Positions 25,619 through 36,557 of a stretch of 64,000 bases of DNA are shown piece by piece. Below the pieces are notes generated by a model. It worked only from the letters and a program-made list of their open reading frames with translations, was not told the origin of the DNA and did not search any database. Source of the stretch: Enoplosus armatus (Eukaryota; Chordata; Actinopteri; Centrarchiformes; Enoplosidae); the NCBI RefSeq assembly GCF_043641665.1, contig NC_092195.1:20333774-20397773 (forward strand), given 5' to 3'. The position numbers and the translations under genes were made by a program. The number at the start of each line of letters is the position of its first letter. Position 1 is the stretch's first letter.

Positions 25619-26755
25619 CTCAGCGGTGGAGGAAAAAGAAAAAGGATGGAAAGTAAAAGTTTAATAAGTTTCAGTGCGGAGTGAACGCGAGCAACAAAGT
25701 CCGTGTGAAGGTCCGAGTCCCTCCCCCTGCTCCCCCCCCCCCCCGCTCCAGCTGTTTATGAACTGCACTGGAGTCAAGTACCGCACAGGAACTGAGGTAG
25801 CTTCCGGTCATTGGTTTCAGAACAAAAGCTCTAGCTGAAAACCAGTGGAGGAATGTAAAATGAGGAATGTTGCCTAACTAAAAGTACAGAAGTATTAACA
25901 ATAAAACATGCTTCAAATATGTAAGTAAAAGTACTCATTATGCAGGCAAAAGGGCCCCTGTCAGTGTAATATTATCATCTTGTATATAATTATATTGGAT
26001 TATTATTGGACTATTATCAAAGATACATTAATGCTAATTTCAACTATTTCATATACTTTTAGGGTGATAAATCGATAACAGTCATATTTCGTGCAGTTTG
26101 TGTGTGAAATATTTATGATACATAAATAAGTGTATAAATAAACTGCTGTCAGATGAATGTAGTGGAGTAAAAAGTACAATATCTTCCTCTGAAATGTAAA
26201 AGTAGAAAGTAACATAACATGAATATGCTCAAGTAAAGTACAAGTATCTCTTAAACGCATTTCACCAAATTCTTACTGTCAATAACAAGGCCCACAATTA
26301 TTGTACTTAAACCAATAACAAATACACATATTTACATACAAACACACAGTACATGTATTCAGAATGCATTGATTTTCACAACGAAAACAGACTTTTCATA
26401 TAAACATCTGTTGTCAGTCACGTCTCTATTCTAACGTGACGTATTTAAGGCTCTTAATTTGAAGGCGTACTTGCGTGCTTTCCGGTGTTGTTGCAGAGAG
26501 CTTGACGAAGCTCTCTGACGTCCACATTATTTATGGTAAACCCACGCCCCCCCCCCCCCCCAGACCTCTGCCGTCTTCTCTTGGAGGGGTTTACGGGAAC
26601 ACGTGTAAGAGTTTCCAGCATTTGTGTGTCAGAAGCCTGTTGTTGTGTTTCTGTCTGTCAGGACTTGTCCAGACAAGTCACAGTGTCTCCTGATGGATCA
26701 GTTAATGATCAGATGATCACTCTGTCTGTCAGGTCCATCTCAATAAACTGGTCAG
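25619..26755. other. upstream region of the lectin gene: repeat copy, C-runs, possible promoter
   Basis: The lectin start codon is at 25618, and a GC-rich stretch with a C12 run follows at about 25733-25745. An Ets-like CTTCCGG occurs at 25801-25807. A dispersed repeat copy (aagtactcattatgcag type) covers 25843-26262. A second C-run is at 26548-26561. A 9-bp perfect stem, agagagctt-gacg-aagctctct, lies at about 26496-26517. No coding exon is supported. Confidence 0.4.
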
Positions 26756-27445
26756 AATCAGAATCAGAATCAGAAATACTTTATTGATCCCCGGGGGGAA
26801 ATTGTACAGTACCGGTGCTCCCATTCAAGAGTAGAAAGTAGCATAATTTAGAACTAAAAGTTTGTACAAAATATAAAAATAAGAAATACAAAATACAAAA
26901 TATACACATTTACAGTATTTAAGTGTAATGAGGTGAAATGAAAAATGAAATGAAAATACAAAATATACACATTTACAGTATTTAAGTGAAATGAGGTAAA
27001 AATATATACAATAACAATGTATATGTATGTATGTGTTGCACTAAAGTGTGTGACTATATATGTATTGCACTTAAACATTTGAATAAATAGTGAGGTGGTG
27101 TATGAACAGGTGAGGTAGATACAGATACGGATTCCAGTCTCTTCCTGAGTGTCTGACATTCAGAGAGAGGAGTTAAACAGTCTGATGGCCACAGGCAGGA
27201 ATGATTTCCTGTGTCGCTCAGTTGTGCATTTGGGAGCAATGAGTCTCCCACTGAAGGTGCTCTTGTGTCCGACCAGTACGTCATGGAGAGGATGTGAAAC
27301 ATTGTCCAAGATGCCCTGCAGCTTAGACAGCATCCTCCTCTCTGACACCACCGTCAGAGAGTCCAGCTGCACCCCCACAACGTCACTGATGATGGTGATG
27401 ATGATCACGTCAGGACGTGTTTGGCTTTTTGAACTTTGGTACAAA
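26756..27445 (-). mobile_element. 3' fragment of an L2-like non-LTR retrotransposon
   Basis: On the minus strand the frame at 27160-27444 reads as the end of a LINE ORF2, with a DNVSHPLHD...HRKSFLPVAIRLFNSSL-type tail as in fish L2/CR1-group elements. The 3' end carries repeats of attctg on the minus strand (cagaatcagaatcagaatca on plus), followed by the ctttattgatcccc block typical of these tails. The element is heavily 5'-truncated: no reverse transcriptase core remains. Confidence 0.7.
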
Positions 27446-27545
27446 CATTGACGTCCCCATCAGGATGAACTGTAGTCATTTTGGTGATCCCTAACTTTTA
27501 ATCCAGCGCCATCATCAGGTCAACATTTTAATTAACTTTGATATA
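27436..27545. repeat. dispersed fish repeat (ccagcgccatcatcaggtca type)
   Basis: Contains 'ttggtgatccctaac' and 'agcgccatcatcaggtca', words I recall from the same abundant percomorph repeat as at 18830-19000. It abuts the L2 fragment. Confidence 0.55.
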
Positions 27546-27599
27546 CGATGACACGGATGAAGATGTGCAATAAATGTTGTTGGTGAGGTTGAAAAAAAA

Positions 27600-27780
27600 T
27601 GGAAGGTAGGATGTGTGAAACAGGATGAATGAGGATGAAGAGCATTGATGAAGACTAGAAGAGGATGATATGGCTGAGGATGATGAGAGGGATCAAGGTT
27701 GATGAAGAAATGATGAGGATAAATGATGGAGGAGGATGAGAATGAAGATGAGGATACAATAAAGGATGATAATAATAAGG
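27600..27780. repeat. GATGA-rich degenerate simple repeat
   Basis: A run of gatgaagatgaggat-like units on the plus strand. The acidic open frame over it (27723-28067) is a by-product. Confidence 0.7.
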
Positions 27781-27821
27781 AACAGACATTCCCATGTTGT
27801 TCCTCTTCTATTCACCGTCAG

Positions 27822-28933
27822 GCTGAACGAGGCTTGTCAGGTCTTGTCATTGCACACAAACGGCTGCATTGGTTCTCACAAGGGCGTGTTCTTCAACAAG
27901 GAGCACTGCCTCTTTCTGCCAAACGTCTACTGATTTTAGGGAAAGAGCTTGATAGTGTCCTACATATATACTGTTCTTGGACGGGTATAAAGTGTCAGAG
28001 TAGAGCCACTGACCCTGGCAATGTTAGTACCATGCATTGGACCATTCAGAGCCACTTCACCTCTTAAGTGACCTTGTTTCTACAGCCGTACATCAGAGCC
28101 AACGTGTTTAACAGCACTGTGCTTCTCACCTGCTCTGCCAAGGGCTCATTCCTCAAATTCTCCCGGACCAACGGCGCCGCACCCATCATGGCCGACGACA
28201 CACGACTCGCTATTAAAGAGGTGAGATTTTGAATATGGATTGGACTGCAATAACAAAGGACTTGACTGAACCAAACAAGAAAGTATTTATGGCTCTTTTT
28301 ATTGAATAATTTGTATCTCATTAATTCAGTCTCTTAATTATCTCTTTCTCTTAATCATTCCATTGATTTGTCTTCTGTTCACTTTCTATTATTGTCACTG
28401 CAGGAAGCCACGTCCAGTACGCTGACTGTCAGTGTATTCTGAGTTCAGACCCGGTTGGTCCCATCGACTGCGCGGCTGCCACCCATCTGGAAATGGAGAA
28501 GGGCGCCCCCTTCAGCCTCACTGTCATCTGTGAGTACTGCAGCTGTTTTAGTGGTTTTAAATAATGATAGACAGAATACTTTCAGATACTTTAATGGAAC
28601 ATGACTTATATAAAAGCTAAAATTCCTTACTACATACCATATGTGTAAACGTAAAAGAATACCTGATTCATACACAATAAAGAGGAACCTAACAGCAGCT
28701 ACTTTTTACTGTAGAGGAGTGCCCCATGGTCTGCCAGTACACCATCACATCTCTGTTGGGTGTGGTTACTGGTGAAAGTCAAAAATGTAATTTTTGTAGA
28801 AACTGAAATTCCTTTTCTTTCTTCCCCTTTTAGTTATTTTGTCGTTGTGTCTCCGTGTCTCTGGATGGGCTTGATAATTGCGCTCCTACAAATGATCACA
28901 GAAATACAATTCAAAAGTTCCAAGAAAGTTTAG
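27822..28933 (+). pseudogene. coding-looking exons of an unrecognised, apparently broken gene
   Basis: Three to four pieces look like exons on the plus strand. 27822-27933 follows an AG and reads LNEACQVLSLHTNGCIGS and onward, with four cysteines, before a stop. 28086-28220 has AG/GT borders, 45 codons, and contains NSTVLLTCSAKGSF. 28404-28529 has AG/GT borders and reads ADCQCILSSDPVGPIDC then HLEMEKGAPFSLTVI. 28834-28933 in one frame gives a hydrophobic helix, a short basic tail and a stop. Codon use in the middle two is G/C-rich at third positions, as in real genes. The frames do not carry across the junctions, so either a border is misread or the gene is decayed. It could be the end of a cysteine-rich or Ig-like type I membrane protein. 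I do not recognise it. Confidence 0.35.
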
Positions 28934-28949
28934 TGAATTAGATCAAACT

Positions 28950-29535
28950 TGAGACAAAAAGAAAATAACTTTGGTTTGTGTATTTGCTGTCTTTAATCCG
29001 CTGTTATTTTGAAAAGAAGACCCTAAAATATATAAAATGGCCACAGTGTCAGAGTCACCATGAACTTTGAGGCTAACGAGGTCAGACATAAACCATATGA
29101 AAAAGAGGCAGAACAATAATCAGTGAATAGCTGGTAGAACTCAAGTATCCAAGTCCTACAAGGTCTGGTCTGGTAAAATAGTTAATGTCCAAACTGCTGT
29201 CTTGCTGCTATTATCATCTGTGCTCCCTTAAACATATGCAATGTCACTCTTACACCAGAAGATGTCACCATTAAATAATTTATTCAACTCTGAAACAGCG
29301 ACAGCACAGTCCGAATGGGATTAATACTGCTGCACAACAGAGTGAAGACAACAGTGTTGTTGTTAAGGTAACAAAAACCTGAAGATTGTTTCCTGTCGCT
29401 TTCTCAGTTTCTCAAACCCTAATGTTTTAATGATATGTGGATTCCAAAGTCTGCAAATTAATGCATTTCCTGATGGAAGATACAGAACACTTATGTCTTG
29501 TAAATCCTTGTCATTAAAAGATATTGATGTATACA
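28950..29535. other. non-coding sequence between the broken gene and the IgL locus
   Basis: AT-rich, with no exon, no repeat I can name, and no RSS-like heptamer/nonamer pair. Confidence 0.5.
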
Positions 29536-29539
29536 TATA

Positions 29540-29569
29540 GTGTGTGTGTGTGTGTCTGTGTGTGTGTGT
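29540..29569. repeat. (TG)n tract beyond V1
   Basis: Interrupted TG repeat about 80 bp beyond the V1 RSS. Equivalent tracts sit in the same place at 33176-33210, 36435-36477, 40161-40189, 45081-45119, 48365-48394 and 53895-53937. Confidence 0.9.
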
Positions 29570-29649
29570 CCTCAGTGAAGTGTATCAGTCTCTGCAGTAG
29601 CTTCCAGCTGCAGCAGTCAGTTCAGTTTCTGTTCAGTCTGACTGAGGGA

Positions 29650-30160
29650 GGTTTTTGTACGACGCTTTTTCACTGTGTGAACAGATTCTGACTGTTGATA
29701 TAGTGATAACTCTGACAGTAGTAAACTGCTGCATCTTCAGTCTGGACTCCACTGATGGTCAGAGTGAAGTCAGAGTTTGATCCACTGCCTGTAAAACGAC
29801 CTGGAATCCCTGATGCTCGAGTGCTAGCATAGTAAATGAGGAGTTTAGGAGCTTCTCCATCTCTCTGTTGGTACCAGGCTAAGTAGTGGTATCCGAAGTT
29901 ATTATAAACATTCTGACTGGTCCTACATCTGATGGAGACGGAGCCTCCCAGAGCAGAGCTCACTGCTCCAGGCTGAGTCACTGTGACCTGGCCTCTGGAC
30001 TCTGAGGACACAGAGACAACAACATAAAGCAGCGTCGTGGTTTCGTGGGCTTCATTTCAGAGGGACGGATGTTCATAGAGGAGAGCGGTTTGATTCTCTG
30101 GACTTTACCTGTGAAGCAGCAGCAGAGGAGAGTCCAGATGAGGACGGAGGTCAAAGTCAT
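29650..30160 (-). CDS. immunoglobulin light chain V segment V1 (kappa type, family 1) with 12-RSS
   Basis: Two exons: leader 30109-30160 ([18 protein letters not shown]) and V exon 29678-30001, joined with phase-1 splicing (donor gtaaag, acceptor cctcag). The V domain begins [12 protein letters not shown] and has the Cys in SIRCRTS, the Trp in LAWYQQ and the second Cys in [12 protein letters not shown]1 is [13 protein letters not shown]2 YASTRAS, CDR3 [11 protein letters not shown]. The RSS follows: heptamer CACAGTG (29671-29677), 12-bp spacer, nonamer ACAAAAACC (29650-29658), both perfect consensus. V with 12-RSS is the kappa arrangement. An in-frame upstream ATG at 30199 could add 13 residues. 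The second Met gives the normal signal peptide. The segment looks functional. Confidence 0.93.
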
Positions 30161-30238
30161 GTTTTTGATGAGGAGGATTTCTGTGGCTTCTGTTGTCATG
30201 AAGGACAGCTGTCAGTCATCCAGTGTTCAACTCTCAGG

Positions 30239-30286
30239 ACTATAAACTCTCCCAGAGCACTGGAGCATGGAGCTGCTGATGCAAAG
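30239..30286 (-). promoter_or_regulatory. V1 promoter: TATA-like box and octamer-like site
   Basis: Reading toward V1 on the minus strand, an octamer-like CTTTGCAT (plus atgcaaag, 30279-30286) lies about 120 bp upstream of the leader ATG, followed by a TTTATAGT TATA-like box near 30240. Canonical VL octamer is ATTTGCAT, so this is a 7/8 match. Identical promoters precede V2 (33911-33918), V3 (37187-37194), V4 (40896-40903), V5 (45820-45827), V7 (49095-49102), V8 (54647-54654) and V9 (63733-63740). Confidence 0.7.
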
Positions 30287-30656
30287 TGGCTCTCTATGGA
30301 AATGCTCTGACTGACTCCAACAGGGACTTGGATCACTCTGATGATGCTGTTAATCAATGGATCAATCACTTTATCAGATTATTGATTAGAAATTATTTAA
30401 TACACATTTTATATGATTCTGGCTTCATGCTCGTGGACAAATTTAGTTTCAAAATGTTTTGTCTTGTTGTTATATAATATTAATATAGATTTGATTTTAA
30501 ATGAATATATATGTAATAAAAACATACATTCTGTAAATCTGGGGCTCTGTGTTATTGTCACTTTTCATTTTATCTGACAGAATTTGAGCAACAGAATCTA
30601 ATTTTGGTGAGTTTGTTTGTGTCAGAGTCAGAGAGCCGTGTCTCTCTACAGTCAGA

Positions 30657-30733
30657 GGTTTTTGTACGGCGGCTCAATGACTTTGTATCACTGTGGTGGA
30701 CTTTTGGTGGAGGAACCAGACTGGATGTTGGAA
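30657..30733 (+). CDS. IgL J segment J1a with 23-RSS
   Basis: Nonamer GGTTTTTGT (30657-30665), 23-bp spacer, heptamer CACTGTG (30689-30695). The J coding sequence is 30696-30733, [12 protein letters not shown], and ends at a gtaagt donor. The FGGG(T) bulge motif is intact. It lies on the strand opposite to V1 and splices in phase to the C exon at 31910. Confidence 0.93.
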
Positions 30734-31034
30734 GTAAGTCAAACCTTTAAAAACCTCTTTTACTTCAGTAGCTGTTGTTCTTCCTTCATGTTCAACATGC
30801 CAGAAAACTAGTTGACTTTCGATATTAATGTATAATTTTTACAGAAATATTTTGCACTGAGAGACAAAGTTCACTTCAACAATATAAATTCAAAAACTCA
30901 TTGTAATAAATATCAAATATTAATCCGGAGGACCAATCATTACTTCCATCTTTAATGGTAAAGTTGCATCTTGAGGGCTTGTAGGTTCAGTTCAGTCTGT
31001 CAGAGTCAGAGAGCCGTGTCTCTCTACAGTCAGA

Positions 31035-31111
31035 GGTTTTTGTACGGCGGCTCAATGACTTTGTATCACTGTGGTACACGTTCGGTGGAGGAACCAGACT
31101 GGATGTTGGAA
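31035..31111 (+). CDS. IgL J segment J1b with 23-RSS
   Basis: Second J of the cassette. The RSS is 31035-31073 and coding is 31074-31111, [12 protein letters not shown], then a gtaagt donor. It differs from J1a mainly at the first codon (Tyr for Trp). About 100 bp around the RSS repeats the sequence around J1a, so the two arose by tandem duplication. Confidence 0.93.
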
Positions 31112-31909
31112 GTAAGTTTCTGCACAAATACTCAGTAAAATATTGTAAAGTAATGTTTTAAATCCACTTTTTGGATGTTGGAGGCAGATAAATATATCTT
31201 GTTTGAACACTTTTAGTCTTCATGTCTTTATTTCTCCTCCTTTATCATGGAGGCTGACTCAGAGCAGCTTTACTAAACTGTCTTTACACATTCCTGTCAC
31301 ACTGAAGTTTAAACAGCTTCAAGTGGAGAAAAGATCAAACTTTAATCACCAGGATTAGTTTTACATTTTACACCACAATGATAACTGTTGTTATGATGAA
31401 TTCAAACGTGCTCAAGTAAAACTGAACAGAGTGAAGATAAAGACGGGTATTTGAACATGTGTAAAATCTCTGATCTCTTTATTGTGTCATATATTGTCTC
31501 AAATCCTGTTTGGAAATCTTTTCAACTGTTTGCTGATGATGATTTAAATGTACATGGACATTTGATTGTCGTCAGTTCATTTTCTGTATTTATTCAAGTT
31601 TCCACTGAATACTTTAAAGTCATGTATAGTTGAGATCTTTTGCCAAACGTGCTCCTTTTATTTCCAGTGTAGTTTGATATATTTCAGGTCGTCCTGTATG
31701 ATGATTCTCTCTGTGCTGAGATGCATGAGAGGCTTCTTAAAGGGAAGTGAAACAATGTGTGAGTGAGTGACTGGTGGAGCAGAAAAACCATCTGACAGAA
31801 ACTCCTTAAAGGAGAAAATCAGCTCTCACACAGTGAAGGTGTCCAAGTGTCTGGTGGTTGATTGACAGCTGTGTGGTCCCCGTCCTCTAAGCTGATTGGT
31901 GTCTCCTAG
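31112..31909 (+). other. J-C intron of cassette 1
   Basis: An 800-bp non-coding intron with no consensus kappa-B or other enhancer motif that I could confirm by eye. The small open frames in it recur in cassettes 3 and 8 only because the intron is duplicated. Confidence 0.6.
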
Positions 31910-32241
31910 GTGATGTCCGTCCCACCCTGACGGTGCTGCCCCCCTCCAGGGAGGAGGTTGAGAAGGGGAAGGCCACGCTCATGTGCCTGGCCAACAAGGG
32001 CTTCCCCTCAGACTGGAGTCTGGCCTGGAAGGTGGACGGCAGCAGCAGCAGCAGCAGCAGCTGGGAGGAGAGCAGGAGCCCCGGGGTGCTGGAGAAGGAC
32101 GGCCACTACAGCTGGAGCAGCACCCTGAGGCTAACTGCAGACCAGTGGGGGAAGGTGGGCTCTGTGACCTGCGAGGCCACCCGGGGCTCCCAGGCTCCGC
32201 TCTCAGAGACACTGAGGAGAGACCAGTGTTCCCAGTCCTGA
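31910..32241 (+). CDS. immunoglobulin light chain constant region C1 (kappa type)
   Basis: Acceptor ctcctag at 31903-31909. The exon opens in phase with J (S)[12 protein letters not shown] and ends RRDQCSQS then TGA. It is a C1-set Ig domain with Cys in [11 protein letters not shown], Trp in LAWKVDG, Cys in GSVTCEAT, and a near-terminal Cys for the heavy-chain bond followed by three residues. The loop after KVDG is seven serines encoded by seven uninterrupted AGC codons. A poly(A) signal lies at 32405-32410. No membrane segment, as expected for a light chain. Confidence 0.95.
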
Positions 32242-32440
32242 CCCGACTCACTGGGACTCTGCTGCTGGTTTTACTCTGCTACTGCTCTCAGTCTGCACTC
32301 TGTGACACTGTCTCTCTCTCTTTCTGTCTTCAAACAAACTTAACATTATGCAACTTCACATTTTCATCGTTCTAATAATGCTGCTGCTTTTGATGTTGTA
32401 AAACAATAAAGATCATTTTCTTCAGATGAATTCGTCTTTT
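32242..32440 (+). other. 3' UTR of C1 with poly(A) signal
   Basis: Non-coding sequence after the C1 stop, with AATAAA at 32405-32410. The same UTR with the same signal follows C2 (35664-35669) and C8 (56780-56785). The C3 UTR diverges after about 39235 and uses AATAAA at 39305-39310. Confidence 0.75.
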
Positions 32441-33173
32441 CATGGTTGACTTTATTCCAACAACAGGTGCCTTTTCCTATATTTTCAAAGGAGCAGGATT
32501 ATAACTCAAGTCAGAGAGAGATTTTCTCTTCACTGGTGATGAGAATGTGTGAAAGAAGAATGGAAGGAGGCCATTTTTATAAAAGTAGATCAAAGTGTTT
32601 ACATTAATCTAAAATACTGAAGAGTGTTTTGAGGACTAGAAACAAAGTGTAGAGTGTCGTCAGCGTAAGGTGATAACACATAGTTCTTATTTTAGATTTT
32701 ACACAATTTCTTCTTCAGGTCTCCACTGTTACTGCTCTGTATAACAAAGTGAATTTGAGACAAAGTAAAATAACTTCTTCTGCTTGTTCTAATGGAGTTA
32801 ATGCACATCTCTGCCCTCTAATGTTGTGTCAGAACCAGAACAGATAACAAGTAGAGGCTACACAGAACTGTCAATCACCTGCTGTGCTGTGGAGACGCCT
32901 TGATCCTGATGTTCAACTGAAGCTTTAAAGACTTTGATCTTCATATCACACTTATTTTGACAGCTTCATATTCATTGTTTGCCCTTCTGTTTGTTTGTGA
33001 ATGCTTCATTTGAAACACTTGATCTGCTGTCAGTGATTGAATTTCCATCTGCTGAGGAAGATCATGTGATAGGATTGAAAGCGCCACAACAAGAAGATGG
33101 AAGGGACCAGAAGTACAAATTAGAAGTGAATAAGTGAAATGTGTAGTCTTTTAAATAAAGTGAATGAGATGTG

Positions 33174-33175
<2 letters not shown>
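32441..33175. other. spacer between cassette 1 and V2
   Basis: No gene. The same 730-bp block recurs with few changes at 35700-36434, and in part at 56815-57013 plus 62872-63010, where a LINE has split it. It is part of the duplicated cassette. Confidence 0.7.
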
Positions 33176-33212
<37 letters not shown>

Positions 33213-33290
33213 TCAGTGAAGTGTATCAGTCTCTGCAGTAGCTTCCAGCTGCAGCAGTCAGTTCAGTTTCTGTTCAGTCTGACTGAGGGA

Positions 33291-33792
33291 GGTTTTTGTA
33301 CGACGCTTTTTCACTGTGTGAACAGATACTGACTCCCAATTTCATGATAACTCTGACAGTAGTAAACTGCTGCATCTTCAGTCTGGACTCCACTGATGGT
33401 CAGAGTGAAGTCAGAGTTTGATCCACTGCCTGTAAAACGACCTGGAATCCCTGATGCTCGATAAGTAGCAGCGTAAATGAGGAGTTTAGGAGCTTCTCCA
33501 TCTCTCTGTTGGTACCAGGCTAAACGGTCAGAGCCATAAACATTCTGACTGGTCCTACATCTGATGGAGACGGAGCCTCCCAGAGCAGAGCTCACTGCTC
33601 CAGGCTGAGTCACTGTGACCTGGCCTCTGGACTCTGAGGACACAGAGACAACAACATAAAGCAGCGTCGTGGTTTTGTGGGCTTCATTTCAGAGGGACGG
33701 ATGTTCATAGAGGAGAGCGGTTTGATTCTCTGGACTTTACCTGTGAAGCAGCAGCAGAGGAGAGTCCAGATGAGGACGGAGGTCAAAGTCAT
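33291..33792 (-). CDS. immunoglobulin light chain V segment V2 (family 1) with 12-RSS
   Basis: Leader exon 33741-33792, V exon 33319-33633, RSS 33291-33318 (both elements consensus, 12-bp spacer). Frameworks match V1. CDR1 is the short NVYGSDR, CDR2 AATYRAS, CDR3 [11 protein letters not shown]. The V exon is 9 bp shorter than in V1, all within CDR1. Both cysteines and the Trp are present and there is no stop, so it should be functional. Confidence 0.93.
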
Positions 33793-34288
33793 GTTTTTGA
33801 TGAGGAGGATTTCTGTGGCTTCTGTTGTCATGAAGGACAGCTGTCAGTCATCCAGTGTTCAACTCTCAGGACTATAAACTCTCCCAGAGCACTGGAGCAT
33901 GGAGCTGCTGATGCAAAGTGGCTCTCTATGGAAATGCTCTGACTGACTCCAACAGGGACTTGGATCACTCTGATGATGCTGTTAATCAATGGATCAATCA
34001 CTTTATCACATTATTGATTAGAAATGATTTAATACACATTTTATATGATTCTGGCTTCATGCTCGTGGACAAATTTAGTTTCAAAATGTTTTGTCTTGTT
34101 GTTATATAATATTAATATAGATTTGATTTTAAATTAATATATATACAATAAAAACATACATTCAGTAAATCTGTGGCTCTGTGTTATTGTCAGTTTTCAT
34201 TTTATCTGACAGAATTTGAGCAACAGAATCTAATTTTGGTGAGTTTGTTTGTGTCAGAGTCAGAGAGCCGTGTCTCTCTACAGTCAGA

Positions 34289-34365
34289 GGTTTTTGTACG
34301 GCGGCTCAATGACTTTATATCACTGTGGAGGACTTTTGGTGGAGGAACCAGACTGGATGTTAACT
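34289..34365 (+). CDS. IgL J segment J2 with 23-RSS (divergent cassette)
   Basis: RSS 34289-34327 with 23-bp spacer. Coding 34328-34365, [12 protein letters not shown], then a gtaagt donor. It ends in Asn rather than Gly, and the intron after it is unrelated to that of cassettes 1, 3 and 8. I find only this one J in the cassette. Confidence 0.92.
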
Positions 34366-35159
34366 GTAAGTACATGTACATATGTATTCTATTTAAATTT
34401 TATAGCTGTAGATCTGACTTAAATATTTTGTCTGACATTAGAAATTTGATGTATTTGCAGCAGTTCTTGAAGGCTTCACAGTGTCGTGAACCAAAATAAA
34501 ATCCACTCCAATGAATAATGTTGTTGCACTAAAACTTGTACATTCTTAATATTAAATTGTAAAAAACTTCTCTGCATTGTATAAAGGAAATATATATATA
34601 TAATAATATATAAGTTTTAATATTCTGGCTCAAGAACTCTGCCAGTAACGTTTGGTTCAGTGTTTAAGGTGCATGGCTATTACTCGATCTTTCTCCCAGA
34701 CGAATGATTTTAAATCCATTCGACATATTTTAAATGAGAATTTCACGAGTTCAGTCATTAACAATATTAATAAAATGTTTCAGTCATGAAGCCGGACTGT
34801 TCAGTGATGATTCATCTTTACATGAAGAGAACAAACACATATCATCATTTATGAGGTTTTGGATTGAGACAAGAAATATTGAAGATAGTTAAAACAAGAA
34901 GAGCCTCAGAATCTGCATCTTCTGTGCCAGTTTTAACTTTTTATCTTCACTACTGAAACCTGTCTGTTGCCATGGTTCAGCAGTGATGTCTGTCTGTTGC
35001 CATGGTTACCGAGCTCAGAGATGGAAGTGAAACGTTTAAGACCAGTTTCATCCGATCAAAGGAGGACCAACAGAACTAGAAGCCTCCTCTGATGCAACCA
35101 ACAGGATGGAGTTTAGTTTCCCTCATATAAACTTTATTAATCTTTCTCTCTCTCGGCAG

Positions 35160-35500
35160 TGGGTCGAGTCACCCCCACCCTGACGGTGCTGCCCCCCTCC
35201 ATTGAGGAGGTGGATCAGGGGAAGGCCACGCTCATGTGCCTGGCCAACAAGGGCTTCCCCTCAGACTGGAGTCTGGCCTGGAAGGTGGACGGCAGCAGCA
35301 GCAGCAGCAGCAGCAGCAGCTGGGAGGAGAGCAGGAGCCCCGGGGTGCTGGAGAAGGACGGCCACTACAGCTGGAGCAGCACCCTGAGGCTAACTGCAGA
35401 CCAGTGGGGGAAGGTGGGCTCTGTGACCTGCGAGGCCACCCAGGGCTCCCAGGCTCCGCTCTCAGAGACACTGAGGAGAGACCAGTGTTCCCAGTCCTGA
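35160..35500 (+). CDS. immunoglobulin light chain constant region C2
   Basis: Acceptor ggcag at 35155-35159. J2 joins in phase (T|TG) to give [18 protein letters not shown], so its opening differs from the SDVRPTL of C1 and C8. The domain has the same Cys/Trp set and the RRDQCSQS end. It has nine consecutive AGC codons in the loop after KVDG, the longest of the four. The J-C intron (34366-35159) is a separate lineage that also survives as relics at 41105-41357 and 49300-49545. Confidence 0.95.
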
Positions 35501-36432
35501 CCCGACTCACTGGGACTCTGCTGCTGGTTTCACTCTGCTACTGCTCTCAGTCTGCACTCTGTGACACTGTCTCTCTCTCTTTCTGTCTTCAAACAAACTT
35601 AACATTATGCAACTTCACATTTTCATCGTTGTAATAATGCTGCTGCTTTTAATGTTGTAAAACAATAAAGATCATTTTCTTCAGATCAATTCGTCTTTTC
35701 ATGGTTGACTTTATTCCAACAACAGGTGCCTTTTTCTATATTTTCAAAGGAGCAGGATTATAACTCAAGTCAGAGAGAGATTTTCTCTTCACTGGTGATG
35801 AGAATGTGTGAAAGAAGAATGGAAGGAGGCCATTTTTATAAAAGTAGATCAAAGTGTTTACATAAATCTAAAATACTGAAGAGTGTTTTGAGGACTAGAA
35901 ACAAAGTGTAGAGTGTCGTCAGCGTAAGGTGATAACACATAGTTCTTATTTTAGACTTTACACAATTTCTTCTTCAGGTCTCCACTGTTACTGCTCTGTA
36001 TAACAAAGTGAATTTGAGACAAAGTAAAATAACTGCTTCTGGTTGTTCTAATGGAGTTAATGCACATCTCTGCCCTCTAATGTTGTGTCAGAACCAGAGC
36101 AGATAACAGGTAGAGGCTACACAGAACTGTCAATCACCTGCTGTGCTGTGGAGACACCTTGATCCTGATGTTCAACTGAAGCTTTAAAGACTTTGATCTT
36201 CATATCACACTTATTTTGACAGCTTCATATTCATTGTTTGCCCTTCTGTTTGTTTGTGAATGCTTCATTTGAAACACTTGATCTGCTGTCAGTGATTGAA
36301 TTTCCATCTGCTGAGGAAGATCATGTGATAGGATTGAAAGCGCCACAACAAGAAGATGGAAGGGACCAGAAGTACAAATTAGAAGTGAATAAGTGAAATG
36401 TGTAGTCTTTTAAATAAAGTGAATGAGATGTG

Positions 36433-36434
<2 letters not shown>
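35501..36434. other. C2 3' UTR and spacer before V3
   Basis: AATAAA at 35664-35669, then a near-copy of the 32441-33175 spacer. No gene. Confidence 0.7.
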
Positions 36435-36479
<45 letters not shown>

Positions 36480-36557
36480 TCAGTGAAGTGTATCAGTCTC
36501 TGCAGTAGCTTCCAGCTGCAGCAGTCAGTTCAGTTTCTGTTCAGTCTGACTGAGGGA

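Noticed and set aside
26496..26517. Perfect 9-bp stem hairpin taken as a terminator or regulatory element
   Set aside because: Short perfect palindromes are common by chance. Nothing around it indicates a function in a vertebrate genome.
30045..30245. Plus-strand 66-residue frame conserved in every V cassette
   Set aside because: It is antisense to the leader exon and intron. Its conservation follows from cassette duplication.
31983..32375. Plus-strand open frame with a poly-Gln run, repeated at 35236, 38894 and 56358
   Set aside because: It is the shifted frame of the AGC repeat in the C exon. The constant domain lies in the other frame with intact Ig hallmarks.
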